A stretch of DNA of 44,244 bases from assembly GCA_002633005.1 (NCBI GenBank), contig NMRA01000743.1, positions 126,001-170,244 of the forward strand, read 5' to 3'. Positions 36,601-41,179 of the stretch are shown in pieces (within the stretch, counting starts at the first letter, position 1; the number at the start of each line of letters is the position of its first letter). The translations under genes and the position numbers were made by a program. The stretch comes from Phoronis australis (lineage: Eukaryota > Phoronida > Phoronidae). The notes below the pieces were generated by a model, which worked only from the letters and a program-made list of their open reading frames with translations, did no database searches and had not been told where the DNA came from.

Positions 36601-39600
36601 TATAGTAACGGAGCTGAGAAAAACTTGTGGAAAGTGAGACGTCAACAAATAACACGAGAAACTCCAGTGGCACAAAAGGAAAGCTATCAATTTAAAGTTC
36701 TTGCCGAGTATTACAGAATTGTGTTCAGATAGTGCGAGATTCGAGTGTGACTGTTTAATTCAAGATGACTGTATTTTAAGACCAGCTATATAATATCAGG
36801 CCATGGCCTTTTTGAGTATAAGACCATTTGTCTTTGAATATATGGCCATAACATATCTTTGAATATAAGTAAATGACATATCTTAGAATGTAAGGCCGTA
36901 AAATATCTTCAGATATAAGGCCTTAACATATCTTCGAATATAAGGCCTTAACATATCTTCGAATATAAGGCCTTAACATATCTTCAAATATAAGGCCTTA
37001 ACATATCTTCGAATATAAGGCCGTAACATTCCTTCGAATAGAAGGCCTTAACATATCTTCGAATGTAAGGCTATAACATATTTTCGAATGTAAGTCCAGT
37101 CATCATTTTGTGTTTTCTGCCAATTGGCAATAACCATAATAAACCATTCCTTGAGAATTTTCAAAGGTAAAACAAAGGAAAGCAATACAGGTGTTGTACA
37201 GTTGGGTCATGGCCTTATAGGTGAAATACTGCATTTACCGGGAACATTCAAAAGTGCAATGATCCTGGAAAAAAGCTATGGCCTTGCTTTCAAAGAAAGG
37301 GTCTTACTCAAATTAGGTCATAGTCGTTTTATACGAGGTTTTGCGGTACATATGGTTTTCACTCGTCATGGAAAACGAAAAAGAAAACACTTCAATGTGG
37401 AATTTCACAAGATAACAGAAACCCTCAATTTGGAATCCTGCCCTCTAGTGTGAGCATTTGTGTGCGGAGCCCTTAACTTGAGAACGGCCACATTGCTTTT
37501 GGCAAATAAATGTGATGACCTGTTGTGGCTGGCTTAGTGTGTGGCATTGTTAGATCTCCCCAAACCTGTAAATTATTTCTAAACTTTGTAGGGAACAACT
37601 GGAGACCAATTTGAGGATGATTCGGGGTACAATAGAAAAGTTTGTGTTTTTGACATCAAAAATTAATCAGAAAATTTTTTGGCTTAAAATGTGATACCCT
37701 TTTTGCAGTTGATCACGGCTAACATTTTGCTGTTTCAGGGCTTGGAATTTTCCGCGGAAACGCGGATTTCCGTTTTTTTCAAATGTGCTTTCCGCTTTTT
37801 TATAATATTTCCGCGTAAAAAAATCTGATTTGATATAAAATTTCCGCGGCAAATTCCTTTCTTACCGCGGCGTTGCAGACAACGTTCACCTCGAAAAGCG
37901 AAGTTGCTCTTTATGTTTCGGAGGAAAGGAAATTGTCAACATTGCCGGAGCATCTGGGACAGCGTGGTGGGATTTTCAATGGCGTCTCGTGTTATTGTTA
38001 AGCGCGGCGACAAATACTACCGCTCTGCAGCCAAAAATGTGTGGGTTGGGAGTGGACGGGCGAGCTAAAAGGACACAGACGCATGCTACTGATGGTGGTA
38101 ACCTTTTTTTTTTTTTTAGTCCCGATTTTTGTCGGGGAAAGGTTCACATTGACCATTTCAAGGCTGGTTATCGGGCATGATTTGGGCCGTAAAAGTTTCA
38201 AAGTTTCCGCGTTTTTCGTCATTGGTCATTCCAAGCCCTGCTGTTTATTGCCTTTACTTGATTAACGTGAACAGGCACAGGTCTGAGCAGTGCGCGCTTG
38301 CGGTTCAAAATGGTGAAGGCATAGACCAAAACCAAATCAGATGTTATATGCTGTATATGAAAAATTCTTATTTCCAAGTAATACTAATCGTTAACTCTCT
38401 ATTAAATTTATCACTCAAGTTATTACTTCCATAACAATTTGTTTCCCAAGGGACGTATCCTTTGTAAATCTATTGCAAGTTTCCATGTACTGTTCTATAA
38501 TTACTAATACAAATAGAGCCATCTGCTGTCAGCGAGCAAGGAGCTTTTTCCTCAGATTTTTGCATTGCTCCTAGGAATTAGCGATTCCAGTAATTAGGTT
38601 GTTCAAGGTATGCTTGCCAACAATAGGGATGGAAAGTGGTTACATCACACCCCTAGCAACTACTGCAAGTTCGAGACGACAAATTTGGCGGTGGCCTATT
38701 CACTTGCCTTATCACATTTGTTCGAACTGACAAAATTCAATAAAAACAACTTTTTAAAATCTGTAACTCATGCTACAGTATCTGTGAACCATATTGACCA
38801 CAAGTTTTTTAAAATGGAGTTTAACTGGTGATTTTCTATTAATTAAAATTTTTGACACGGCTTCCATGGGGAAGTGGCAAGAGTTATAACCAAGATGGCG
38901 GAATCCCATAGACTACCCTCAGAACGGTGACCATATTTTCCATCCGTATTGACTGCTTTAAGATGTTGTGTGCAATAAATTGTTCACTGTTCACTTGCAG
39001 TCGATATCCTACCTGACGGTGTTGACGGCTGCTTGTTATCGTCTGCTCAAACCAATTAAAGCGGCCATTTTGAAAATAAGGAAGAAAAAGAAAGAATCCA
39101 ACACTGAAATGGTAAGAAGTTCAAGAGGTCACCTAAGGTGTTTTTGTTATTCTGTCAGCAAGTATTGTCAAGGACAATATCCTCATCTGGTATCTAGTAT
39201 TTATGGTTTTAACTCGCTCACCCTGACTACATATGGTATTAAACATTACCTTAATTTCCATGACAGTGTACACATACGTCTGGGGTGGAGACATCGGAGT
39301 GTTGTACCTGTGAAACTAGGGCTAGAACTCACCCCAGTTTTACCTTTGTGATGTGTCTGGTTTAGCTTATTTGAGAAATCTGTTGTTTTTTTAGATGGAA
39401 GTTGAATTTATTGGCTAGTTTAGTTTGATGTAAATGCCAACTTGTCTCGTACGATCAGCTCAGATTTGAAAACGTTTGGTGACATTCTTAACGTGTACAA
39501 TGATGCAGACTTGAGAGCAGCTATAAACCTGTGTTCAGTCCAAGAGGCGATATTTTGATTTGATCACTTATTTCTTATTCAGATGAAAAAAGGATTTCTG

Positions 39601-40947
39601 GGTTTTCAAAAGATTTTAGTAGTTCACTTTTGCTTGAAACCATGCTCGGAACATGAAATGATGCACTGTGACAATGCACTGTGACAATGCACTGTGACAA
39701 GCCAGCTTGTAGAGCCAAGTCTCAAGCAGTAAGAAACTGTCAATTATTTTGAAGACCTGAAAATTTCCAGATTGACAAAGGAACAGTGTGACACCAATCT
39801 CAAACAGTGATTGGTCTAAATGAAAGGTTGGTTTTGTGTCAGAAGGCAGGTTTACAGCTGCAGCTTTGAAGCAGTGAAGTTCTCCTTTGTACGCAAGTCC
39901 TCCCGTTTCAGCCCGCCATTTTCACAAGCTACAAGAGTTTAGTGTCAGGGCTGGAGTCAGCTGCCAAACAGTTGCTAGAGGCGTTCCAGCAAACCCACCC
40001 CACCACAGTGCCAGATATATCAGTTCTCAGTCTTGACAGCACTTGTCCCTTCAGTCAGGTAAGAATGTGGTCATTGTGTGAGTTGTACTAGTGTTTCTTC
40101 TCACCTCAGGTAGGTGGAGTCAAAGGTTTGCACTTGTGTGTCTTTGAACTTCATGTAGGCTGTTACGAAGTTATGCTTGTATGGCATCTTGCTTGACATT
40201 GGATGAATTGTGTGTTTCAGTTTTGCATTGGGGGCCATTGAAAATTGTGGATAGTCTAGTGCCTGAATCTAAAAAGCTCACTACTTTCCCCAAGTCGAGT
40301 GGTACTCAGGCAGGCATTTAAGCCTGGAATTGACAAAAATAGTTTCCACGTATGGAAAACGGGACATTAAAATAGGAGAAAAAAACGTGGAAAATTTCAT
40401 AAGATCGTGGCAGCATACCGTAGATGGGAGAAAGCAAGAAAACACAAAATCACACGAATGAAAGGTGTTTTGCGAGTATGCTAGACACCTTACGATGTGA
40501 CTTAAGAAAATGGCAGCTACTGAAGTTACCAGCCAGTGAGGTTGGAATTTTGAATTATGGGATAGAATTCGTGAATTATTGATACCGTGGTTTTGCTGTA
40601 ACTATTCTTTCCTTTTACCTTAATTTTACTACACAGACATGGTCACATTATCCAGTTAAAGGAAGATTGGTATGAAGTCAAAAGTCAAATTTTACAGAAA
40701 ACACATACATTTACCCAGGGGTTAAAGTTTATAATACTTTTGCACTAGATATTTTGCTAAATTCACAGATTTCTTGATAAGGGCTTATGTAACCTTAAGT
40801 GTTATTTTCTTCAACTTTCAGGAGCTGTGTATAATTGAACAAGATGTAGTAAAGAAGGTAGAGACGAGTTACCAAGAGACAACTAAGGAAATGGCGGAGT
40901 ATGTGAATAAGAAAGTTAAATTTCTTGGCTCAATTCACTTGAGCTAA
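6637..40947 (+). CDS. NAA25: NAA25 (MDM20), NatB auxiliary subunit, 26 coding exons
   Basis: NAA25 is the non-catalytic, ribosome-anchoring subunit of NatB. With NAA20 it acetylates N termini beginning Met-Asp, Met-Glu, Met-Asn or Met-Gln during translation in the cytosol. I joined 26 exons with GT-AG introns and consistent phases: 55, 86, 139, 197, 100, 81, 112, 90, 158, 110, 69, 136, 90, 181, 100, 48, 104, 53, 73, 43, 192, 178, 98, 111, 147 and 126 nt. These total 2877 nt, or 958 residues plus stop; human NAA25 has 972. Landmarks matching the family are RRLRPVYD at the N terminus, TPR-like helices over residues ~20-160 including HLFMAYARVG-type and NPYYFW segments, LRGPYLAK, ELWRETG, NWEELTDNRD, and a lysine-rich KIRKKKKE near 860. 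Exons 10 and 12 each occur twice through haplotype duplication; one copy of each is used here. I see no inactivating change. Confidence 0.96.
6877..7806. mobile_element. 930-bp foldback DNA element with 8-bp target duplication
   Basis: Two arms of about 390 bases are inverted copies: 6877-7265 against 7425-7806, with a spacer of about 160 bases. Outer ends read CACAGCCAGGCACCTTT on the left and, reverse-complemented, CACAGGCACCTTT on the right. They are flanked by the direct repeat GTGTGGAC at 6869-6876 and 7807-7814. An 8-bp duplication and CA-type ends suggest a hAT-class non-autonomous element. It sits in NAA25 intron 1, about 185 bases after exon 1. It has no transposase; the minus-strand ORF at 7423-7641 is arm sequence. 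Confidence 0.85.
9766..9766. other. Single n inside a poly-C run
   Basis: Unlike the other three n positions, the flanks are not duplicated. It may be an unresolved base in a C homopolymer or a closed gap. Confidence 0.6.
11589..11722 (+). repeat. Dispersed repeat, copy 1 (partner 12949-13080)
   Basis: Shares ordered blocks with 12949-13080: GGCCAAAAA, TTGGTTCT, GTGCAGTAT, TTAGTTGCT, CCACCTGAGAC and GCATGATTTTTTT. Copies lie on either side of exons 2-3, in introns 1 and 3, in the same orientation. Confidence 0.6.
11940..12025 (+). CDS. NAA25: NAA25 exon 2 (residues 19-47)
   Basis: After acceptor CTCCTCAG it encodes DCLDGGNNKKAVQEADKVLK and on to CAK, then donor GTAGGT. This is the first TPR-like helix pair of the family. 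Confidence 0.95.
12761..12899 (+). CDS. NAA25: NAA25 exon 3 (residues 48-93)
   Basis: Encodes VLKGLALVRLGRQADA through NPTDDSTLSALTICFKELQT. The acceptor is TGCCAG and the donor GTGAGT, ending in phase 1. Confidence 0.95.
12949..13080 (+). repeat. Dispersed repeat, copy 2 (partner 11589-11722)
   Basis: Same block order as the copy in intron 1; begins shortly after exon 3. It is diverged, so likely old. Confidence 0.6.
13245..13441 (+). CDS. NAA25: NAA25 exon 4 (residues 94-159)
   Basis: Encodes VEKIVTVYENAHQVLPDNEE, then LFMAYVRVGDYRKQQQ and KNPYYFWGVMSVVLQ, which are strong NAA25 signatures. Ends in phase 0 at donor GTGAGA. Confidence 0.96.
13887..13986 (+). CDS. NAA25: NAA25 exon 5 (residues 160-192)
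   Basis: Encodes AQENSKLAKTIFLPLARKMT and VDAEA. Donor GTAAGA, phase 1. Confidence 0.95.
15625..15705 (+). CDS. NAA25: NAA25 exon 6 (residues 193-219)
   Basis: Encodes EVFLYLMILDMLGDHETALK and VIQGPLA between CTTTCAG and GTAAGT, phase 1 at both ends. Confidence 0.95.
15835..15973 (+). repeat. Partial TTAAGG-family element
   Basis: Resembles the right-hand part of the element at 27811-28298: CTGAAAGTTTCATGTGAATCT, then ACATAACCTTC at the end. The left part is missing or too diverged. Confidence 0.5.
16036..16147 (+). CDS. NAA25: NAA25 exon 7 (residues 220-256)
   Basis: Encodes AKITSNHSFKSVKEVELLTK, then LDRWPDVNAAYRKLLIE. Acceptor CACCGCAG, donor GTATGC, phase 2 end. Confidence 0.94.
16441..16960. 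mobile_element. TTAAGG-family MITE, 520-bp copy in intron 7
   Basis: Left end TCAAGGATATGTAGGACT; right end reverse-complemented TCAAGTTTATGTAGGACT. The terminal inverted repeats differ at three positions. Internal sequence is homologous but diverged from 27811-28298, with the shared block TTTTTAGTAAAATTT. No coding capacity. Confidence 0.7.
17723..17812 (+). CDS. NAA25: NAA25 exon 8 (residues 257-286)
   Basis: Encodes SPDNWQYYTHYFTSFFTLMD and QGWTKDFTDG. I place the donor at GG|GTAACT because phase 2 joins correctly to exon 9. Confidence 0.92.
18288..18445 (+). CDS. NAA25: NAA25 exon 9 (residues 287-339)
   Basis: Encodes DPVDCKVSSVQWFLDEQISK, HLLRGPYLAKMEFYKQLS and ADM. Donor GTGAGT after GACATGT leaves one base (phase 1), which matches exon 10. 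Confidence 0.94.
18785..19115 (+). repeat. Dispersed repeat, three-copy family, copy 1
   Basis: Shares AAATGCGTTGT, GTTGTCGGCTCATA-like and CAAATTATAAATCAG blocks with 31590-31900, and the first blocks with 21770-22030. Non-coding, diverged. Confidence 0.55.
19212..19985 (+). repeat. Allelic duplicate 2, first copy (contains exon 10)
   Basis: Nearly identical to 19987-20669 except for about 114 bases present only here before the exon, and a short insertion present only in the other copy downstream. A lone n at 19986 separates them. I read this as two haplotypes placed in tandem. Confidence 0.88.
19632..19741 (+). CDS. NAA25: NAA25 exon 10, haplotype copy 1 (residues 340-376)
   Basis: Encodes LYDMLKDYFEKFSSKHCCFS and DMKPYVRLLDKEQSSK. 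Acceptor TTTTTTGCAG, donor GTAAAC, phases 1 to 0. The coding bases are the same as in copy 2 at 20290-20399. Confidence 0.93.
19986..19986. other. Single-n contig junction 2
   Basis: The n lies between AATGTGATACCATTTCAAA on the left and CCAATAGTGCAGGT on the right. Each has its duplicate on the opposite side of the junction, the signature of overlapping contigs that were not merged. Confidence 0.88.
19987..20669 (+). repeat. Allelic duplicate 2, second copy (contains exon 10 again)
   Basis: Counterpart of 19212-19985 and continuous with the unique sequence that follows, so this copy belongs to the contig carrying exon 11. Confidence 0.88.
20290..20399 (+). CDS. NAA25: NAA25 exon 10, haplotype copy 2
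   Basis: Same 110 coding bases as 19632-19741, with intact splice sites. At 110 nt, using both copies in one transcript would shift the frame, so a correct model uses only one. Confidence 0.9.
20562..20793. mobile_element. Short MITE with TAAAATCTCACCAA end
   Basis: Left end TAAAATCTCACCAATTTAGG; right end reverse-complemented TACCGAAAAAATTTCACCAA, an imperfect inverted repeat. Related ends occur at 29581 and at 33202 (opposite strand). The other haplotype has the left end at about 19877, truncated at the n. Confidence 0.55.
21028..21096 (+). CDS. NAA25: NAA25 exon 11 (residues 377-399)
   Basis: Encodes LTKDLLQMTNLLDKDGMMQL and AAD, 23 codons in phase 0. Acceptor ATTCCAG, donor GTAAGT. Confidence 0.92.
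21770..22030 (+). repeat. Dispersed repeat, three-copy family, copy 2
   Basis: Shares AAATGCATTGTA, GTTGTTGGCTCATAA and TTTTTGGTGCAAGTA blocks with copies at 18785-19115 and 31590-31900. Confidence 0.5.
22681..22764 (+). repeat. tRNA-derived SINE-like sequence with poly(A), haplotype copy 1
   Basis: GCCTGTAGCACAGCGGTTAG resembles a tRNA 5' part with an A box (TAGCACAGCGG). A B-box-like GGTTCAAAGCT follows at tRNA spacing, and then a run of A residues at 22750-22762. The anticodon stem-loop is degenerate, so this is not a functional tRNA gene. Confidence 0.6.
22805..22915. repeat. Palindromic GAGACCAG...TGGTCTC element
   Basis: TGCTGGAGACCAGACTC and the reverse complement of GAGCATGGTCTCAAGCA form imperfect arms around a loop of about 40 bases. 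A related palindrome occurs at 345-430. The allelic copy lies at about 24012-24120. Confidence 0.5.
23221..23356 (+). CDS. NAA25: NAA25 exon 12, haplotype copy 1 (residues 400-444)
   Basis: Encodes AKQVQSHLSVLQLSRYLDQH and MNLAHQLAARHEDALQF. Acceptor GTTATAG, donor GTAAGG, phases 0 to 1. The coding bases match copy 2 at 24434-24569. Confidence 0.93.
23461..23461. other. Single-n contig junction 3
   Basis: Left of the n the sequence GTAGTAGACTT is interrupted; its continuation is found at 24673. Right of the n, a contig starts inside a transposon. Confidence 0.88.
23462..23857 (-). mobile_element. hAT-like element, second copy, minus orientation, truncated
   Basis: Reverse complement of the first ~390 bases of 3412-4294, ending here with TGTCGAGCCCTG. 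It is followed by TAGATATA, which the other haplotype has without an insertion. The two family copies differ by about 5 percent by eye. The inner end is cut by the contig break, so the full length is unknown. Confidence 0.72.
23889..23969 (+). repeat. tRNA-derived SINE-like sequence, haplotype copy 2
   Basis: Same A-box and B-box layout as 22681-22764, with substitutions and a shorter A run. Confidence 0.58.
24434..24569 (+). CDS. NAA25: NAA25 exon 12, haplotype copy 2
   Basis: Same 136 coding bases as 23221-23356 with intact splice sites. Inclusion of both would break the frame. Confidence 0.9.
24905..25492. repeat. 15-bp minisatellite in intron 12
   Basis: About 39 units of GCATACATAAGCAGT. 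From about 25125 to 25490 the units are identical; the first ~200 bases contain variants, such as CAATGCATA units and shortened ones. Since 15 is a multiple of three and no minus-strand frame has a stop, three long minus-strand ORFs (192-237 codons) appear; I regard them as spurious. Confidence 0.95.
25761..25850 (+). CDS. NAA25: NAA25 exon 13 (residues 445-474)
   Basis: With the preceding base it encodes GKDLLSTDLQHGDSYLLMSV and HIFAELWRET. Acceptor CTCCTCAG, donor GTGAGT, phase 1 at both ends. Confidence 0.95.
26011..26163. repeat. 17-bp tandem array, nine perfect units
   Basis: Exactly nine identical copies of ATGATGGGTTACTACCC. Each unit with the first bases of the next forms ATGGGT-TACT-ACCCAT, a 6-bp stem with a 4-base loop. 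Lies in intron 13. Confidence 0.95.
26622..26802 (+). CDS. NAA25: NAA25 exon 14 (residues 475-534)
   Basis: Encodes GDDNFLWRMVVLLERALKSS, SNFQMKILLINFYCILGAFG and VQNDTL. The pattern LLERAL-SPSN-F-LLLI-YC-LGAF is diagnostic of NAA25. Confidence 0.96.
27231..27330 (+). CDS. NAA25: NAA25 exon 15 (residues 535-568)
   Basis: Encodes GYLISNHVCRLGNLTSASIV and YGNMLRFFTVNHKE. Acceptor TTTCCAG, donor GTATGA, ends in phase 0. Confidence 0.94.
27811..28298. mobile_element. TTAAGG-family MITE, 488-bp copy in intron 15
   Basis: Left end TTAAGGTTATATAAGACC; right end reverse-complemented TTAAGGTTACGTTAGACC. Best-preserved copy of the family seen also at 16441-16960, with partial copies near 15835, 32955 and 40725. 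No coding capacity. TTAA at both tips could be a target site or part of the inverted repeat; it is palindromic, so sequence alone cannot tell. Confidence 0.75.
28469..28516 (+). CDS. NAA25: NAA25 exon 16 (residues 569-584)
   Basis: Short 16-codon exon encoding ITEQLTTSYKFGSFCK between TTTTTCAG and GTAAGA; it matches the YK(Y/F)G segment of the family. Confidence 0.92.
28831..28934 (+). CDS. NAA25: NAA25 exon 17 (residues 585-618)
   Basis: Encodes IIEFINFRERLQNSLQYAIA and TSERMLIDLTIEAE. Acceptor GTTAACAG, donor GTGCAC (weak after +3), phase 2. Confidence 0.94.
29481..29533 (+). CDS. NAA25: NAA25 exon 18 (residues 619-636)
   Basis: Encodes SLQDTDDALAYLSIDPAN between TTTTTCAG and GTAGGT. Poorly conserved region; supported by splice sites and phase. 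Confidence 0.85.
29581..29669. mobile_element. Short TAAAATCTCACCAA-type element
   Basis: Left end TAAAATCTCACCAATTTTGG, right GTAAGATTTTATCGC. Likely an internally deleted relative of 20562-20793. Confidence 0.4.
30166..30334. repeat. 56-bp tandem repeat, three copies
   Basis: Three near-identical units containing GGAATGAGTACACAAGGCAT and CTGGCGTTGTGGTAG, period 56. Located in intron 18; the minus-strand ORF over it merely reflects the repetition. Confidence 0.85.
30553..30625 (+). CDS. NAA25: NAA25 exon 19 (residues 637-660)
   Basis: Encodes DKTNWEELTDNRDMSFLLSW and DPPS. W-E-(E/D)-L-x-DNRD...SWDP is a strong NAA25 signature. Donor GTAATT. Confidence 0.95.
31254..31296 (+). CDS. NAA25: NAA25 exon 20 (residues 661-675)
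   Basis: Encodes RCIIQEVKQTSFNEE. I chose acceptor TTCAAAG at 31253 over the downstream ATTCAG at 31266, because only the first keeps the frame and phase with exon 21. Confidence 0.85.
31590..31900 (+). repeat. Dispersed repeat, three-copy family, copy 3
   Basis: Shares CAAATGCGTTGTAG, TTTTGGTGCAAGTA and CAAATTATAAATCAG with copies at 18785-19115 and 21770-22030. Confidence 0.5.
32395..32586 (+). CDS. NAA25: NAA25 exon 21 (residues 676-739)
   Basis: Encodes KAWLHMRNLLLRSLAAAVLM, then a low-complexity GGVAVNGNSNN stretch and KSAVYSDPIE. The acceptor ATTGTAG keeps phase 0 and gives the conserved WL-R-R-L-LR helix. Confidence 0.92.
32955..33075 (-). repeat. Partial TTAAGG-family element, minus orientation
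   Basis: TTAAGGTATTGTAGAACCCT begins a segment matching the reverse complement of the right end of 27811-28298, including ATGTCCAAATTTAGCTAA and GAAACTTTCAAAT. Confidence 0.55.
33105..33202 (-). repeat. TAAAATCTCACCAA-family end, minus orientation
   Basis: Ends TTTTGTCCAAAATTGG then GTAAGATTTTACCG, the reverse of the end at 29581, next to the TTAAGG-family fragment. Confidence 0.45.
33611..33788 (+). CDS. NAA25: NAA25 exon 22 (residues 740-798)
   Basis: Encodes YPIQGPFRTRISWYLKDGHA, then SLYTDMLRLVQYVAELED. YP-xGP marks the conserved post-linker segment. Donor GTAAGG, phase 1. Confidence 0.94.
34437..34948 (-). pseudogene. Penelope-like element fragment, minus arm (GIY-YIG part deleted)
   Basis: Read on the minus strand, this is a near copy of the plus-strand fragment 34949-35581, sharing FFSLGYTGP, HCIDPAVEL and VFKPL. 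It lacks the ~230 bases encoding the GIY-YIG-like part. The two fragments lie head to head inside NAA25 intron 22. Confidence 0.65.
34837..35253 (+). pseudogene. Penelope-like element remnant with GIY-YIG-type endonuclease segment
   Basis: A 138-codon open frame ending at 35253. Its last third reads WSNVVYKVECDNCKEFYI, then THRRLCDRLKE and HTSEKSN. This matches the VYK-C-C-YIG-T-RRL-R-EH layout of the GIY-YIG nuclease fused to Penelope-like reverse transcriptases. The YIG glycine is replaced (YIV) and the reverse transcriptase core is absent, so it is a dead fragment. Homology continues in non-coding form to 35581. Confidence 0.68.
34949..35581 (+). mobile_element. Penelope-like element fragment, plus arm
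   Basis: From about 34949 to 35581 the sequence mirrors 34437-34835. The outermost tips are CTGGACGATTG at 34437 and CAATCGTCCAG at 35571-35581, exact inverted copies. The plus arm keeps 35090-35320, missing in the other arm. Confidence 0.7.
35596..36168. mobile_element. MITE with GGCTGTTCCAG inverted ends and internal CCACCC repeats
   Basis: Left end AGGGCTGTTCCAGTAAAATC; right end reverse-complemented CAGGGCTGTTCCAGCAAAAT. The terminal inverted repeats run about 45 bases, to the G-rich GGGAGGGGGGAAGGCA. The interior carries several same-strand copies of ACCACCC(A/G)TAA followed by T-runs. I found no clear target duplication. The tip resembles hAT ends. Intron 22. Confidence 0.75.
36294..36391 (+). 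CDS. NAA25: NAA25 exon 23 (residues 799-831)
   Basis: Encodes DIMTKAQSCIQTEDKSKRQF, then HAELLERLVLVAE. Acceptor AATTCCAG, donor GTGAGA, ends in phase 0. Confidence 0.93.
36781..37097. repeat. 25-bp tandem array, about 12 units
   Basis: Core unit GGCCTTAACATATCTTCGAA plus TATAA. Central units (about 36920-37040) are nearly identical; edge units are diverged. Intron 23. Confidence 0.9.
37736..38240. mobile_element. 505-bp hAT-like MITE with CAGGGCTTGGAA ends
   Basis: Perfect 12-bp terminal inverted repeats, CAGGGCTTGGAA and TTCCAAGCCCTG. Inner sequence is partly mirrored too (TTTCCGCG motifs at both sides). CTGTTT flanks both tips directly; if the last TG of the right end is counted, the flanking repeat is the 8-base TGCTGTTT. 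Overlapping short ORFs inside have no known domain. Intron 23. Confidence 0.85.
39001..39111 (+). CDS. NAA25: NAA25 exon 24 (residues 832-868)
   Basis: Encodes SISYLTVLTAACYRLLKPIK, then AAILKIRKKKKESNTEM. The lysine-rich run matches the basic stretch at the same place in vertebrate NAA25. Confidence 0.96.
39658..39700. repeat. 13-bp tandem repeat, three copies
   Basis: Three copies of ATGCACTGTGACA in intron 24, inside the dispersed repeat that continues to 39875. Confidence 0.85.
39685..39875 (-). repeat. Dispersed repeat, copy 2 (inverted relative to 198-382)
   Basis: Reverse complement carries TACAAGC, AAAATAATTGACAGTTT and AAACCTGCCTTC in the order seen at 198-382. Confidence 0.6.
39912..40058 (+). 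CDS. NAA25: NAA25 exon 25 (residues 869-917)
   Basis: Encodes PAIFTSYKSLVSGLESAAKQ, then LLEAFQQTHP and SLDSTCPFSQ. Acceptor CGTTTCAG, donor GTAAGA, phase 0. Confidence 0.93.
40725..40798 (-). repeat. Partial TTAAGG-family element, minus orientation
   Basis: TTGATAAGGGCTTATGTAAC followed by CTTAA is the reverse complement of the left end of 27811-28298. It ends only 24 bases before exon 26, so it overlaps the branch-point region. Confidence 0.5.
40822..40947 (+). CDS. NAA25: NAA25 exon 26, last coding exon (residues 918-958 and TAA)
   Basis: Encodes ELCIIEQDVVKKVETSYQET, then a lysine-containing C terminus ending GSIHLS and TAA at 40945-40947. It is similar in position and length to the vertebrate C terminus. 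Confidence 0.93.
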   Translation, partial: ELCIIEQDVVKKVETSYQETTKEMAEYVNKKVKFLGSIHLS

Positions 40948-41144
40948 ATTTAGCCTTTCAGTGCTGGAGACGCACCTGTTGTTAATTTGTACACATGAGT
41001 GTACTTTGGTCAGCCCGTCAATGTGCTTTTCACCATCAATTATGCAATTCTAAAGTCAGTGGTGATATCGTTTATTTGTAATTTGTGTCTACCAACAAGT
41101 GCAGGAGAGATTAGTGGGCTTATTGTTGGTCCGTGTTTTGTAAT

Positions 41145-41150
41145 AATAAA
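41145..41150 (+). promoter_or_regulatory. AATAAA polyadenylation signal of NAA25
   Basis: AATAAA about 200 bases after the stop, followed by a GT-rich stretch (TTTCTGGTGTTTCTGCTGTG). Likely 3' end near 41165-41180; this is inference from motif and spacing. Confidence 0.6.
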
Positions 41151-41179
41151 TTATACATTAAAAATAATTTCTGGTGTTT

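Noticed and set aside
37124-37453. 109-codon ORF in NAA25 intron 23
   Set aside because: No known domain or splice support; could be chance or a decayed element.
37989-38434. Overlapping ORFs in intron 23
   Set aside because: They lie in or beside the CAGGGCTTGG MITE and contain a T homopolymer; no domain.
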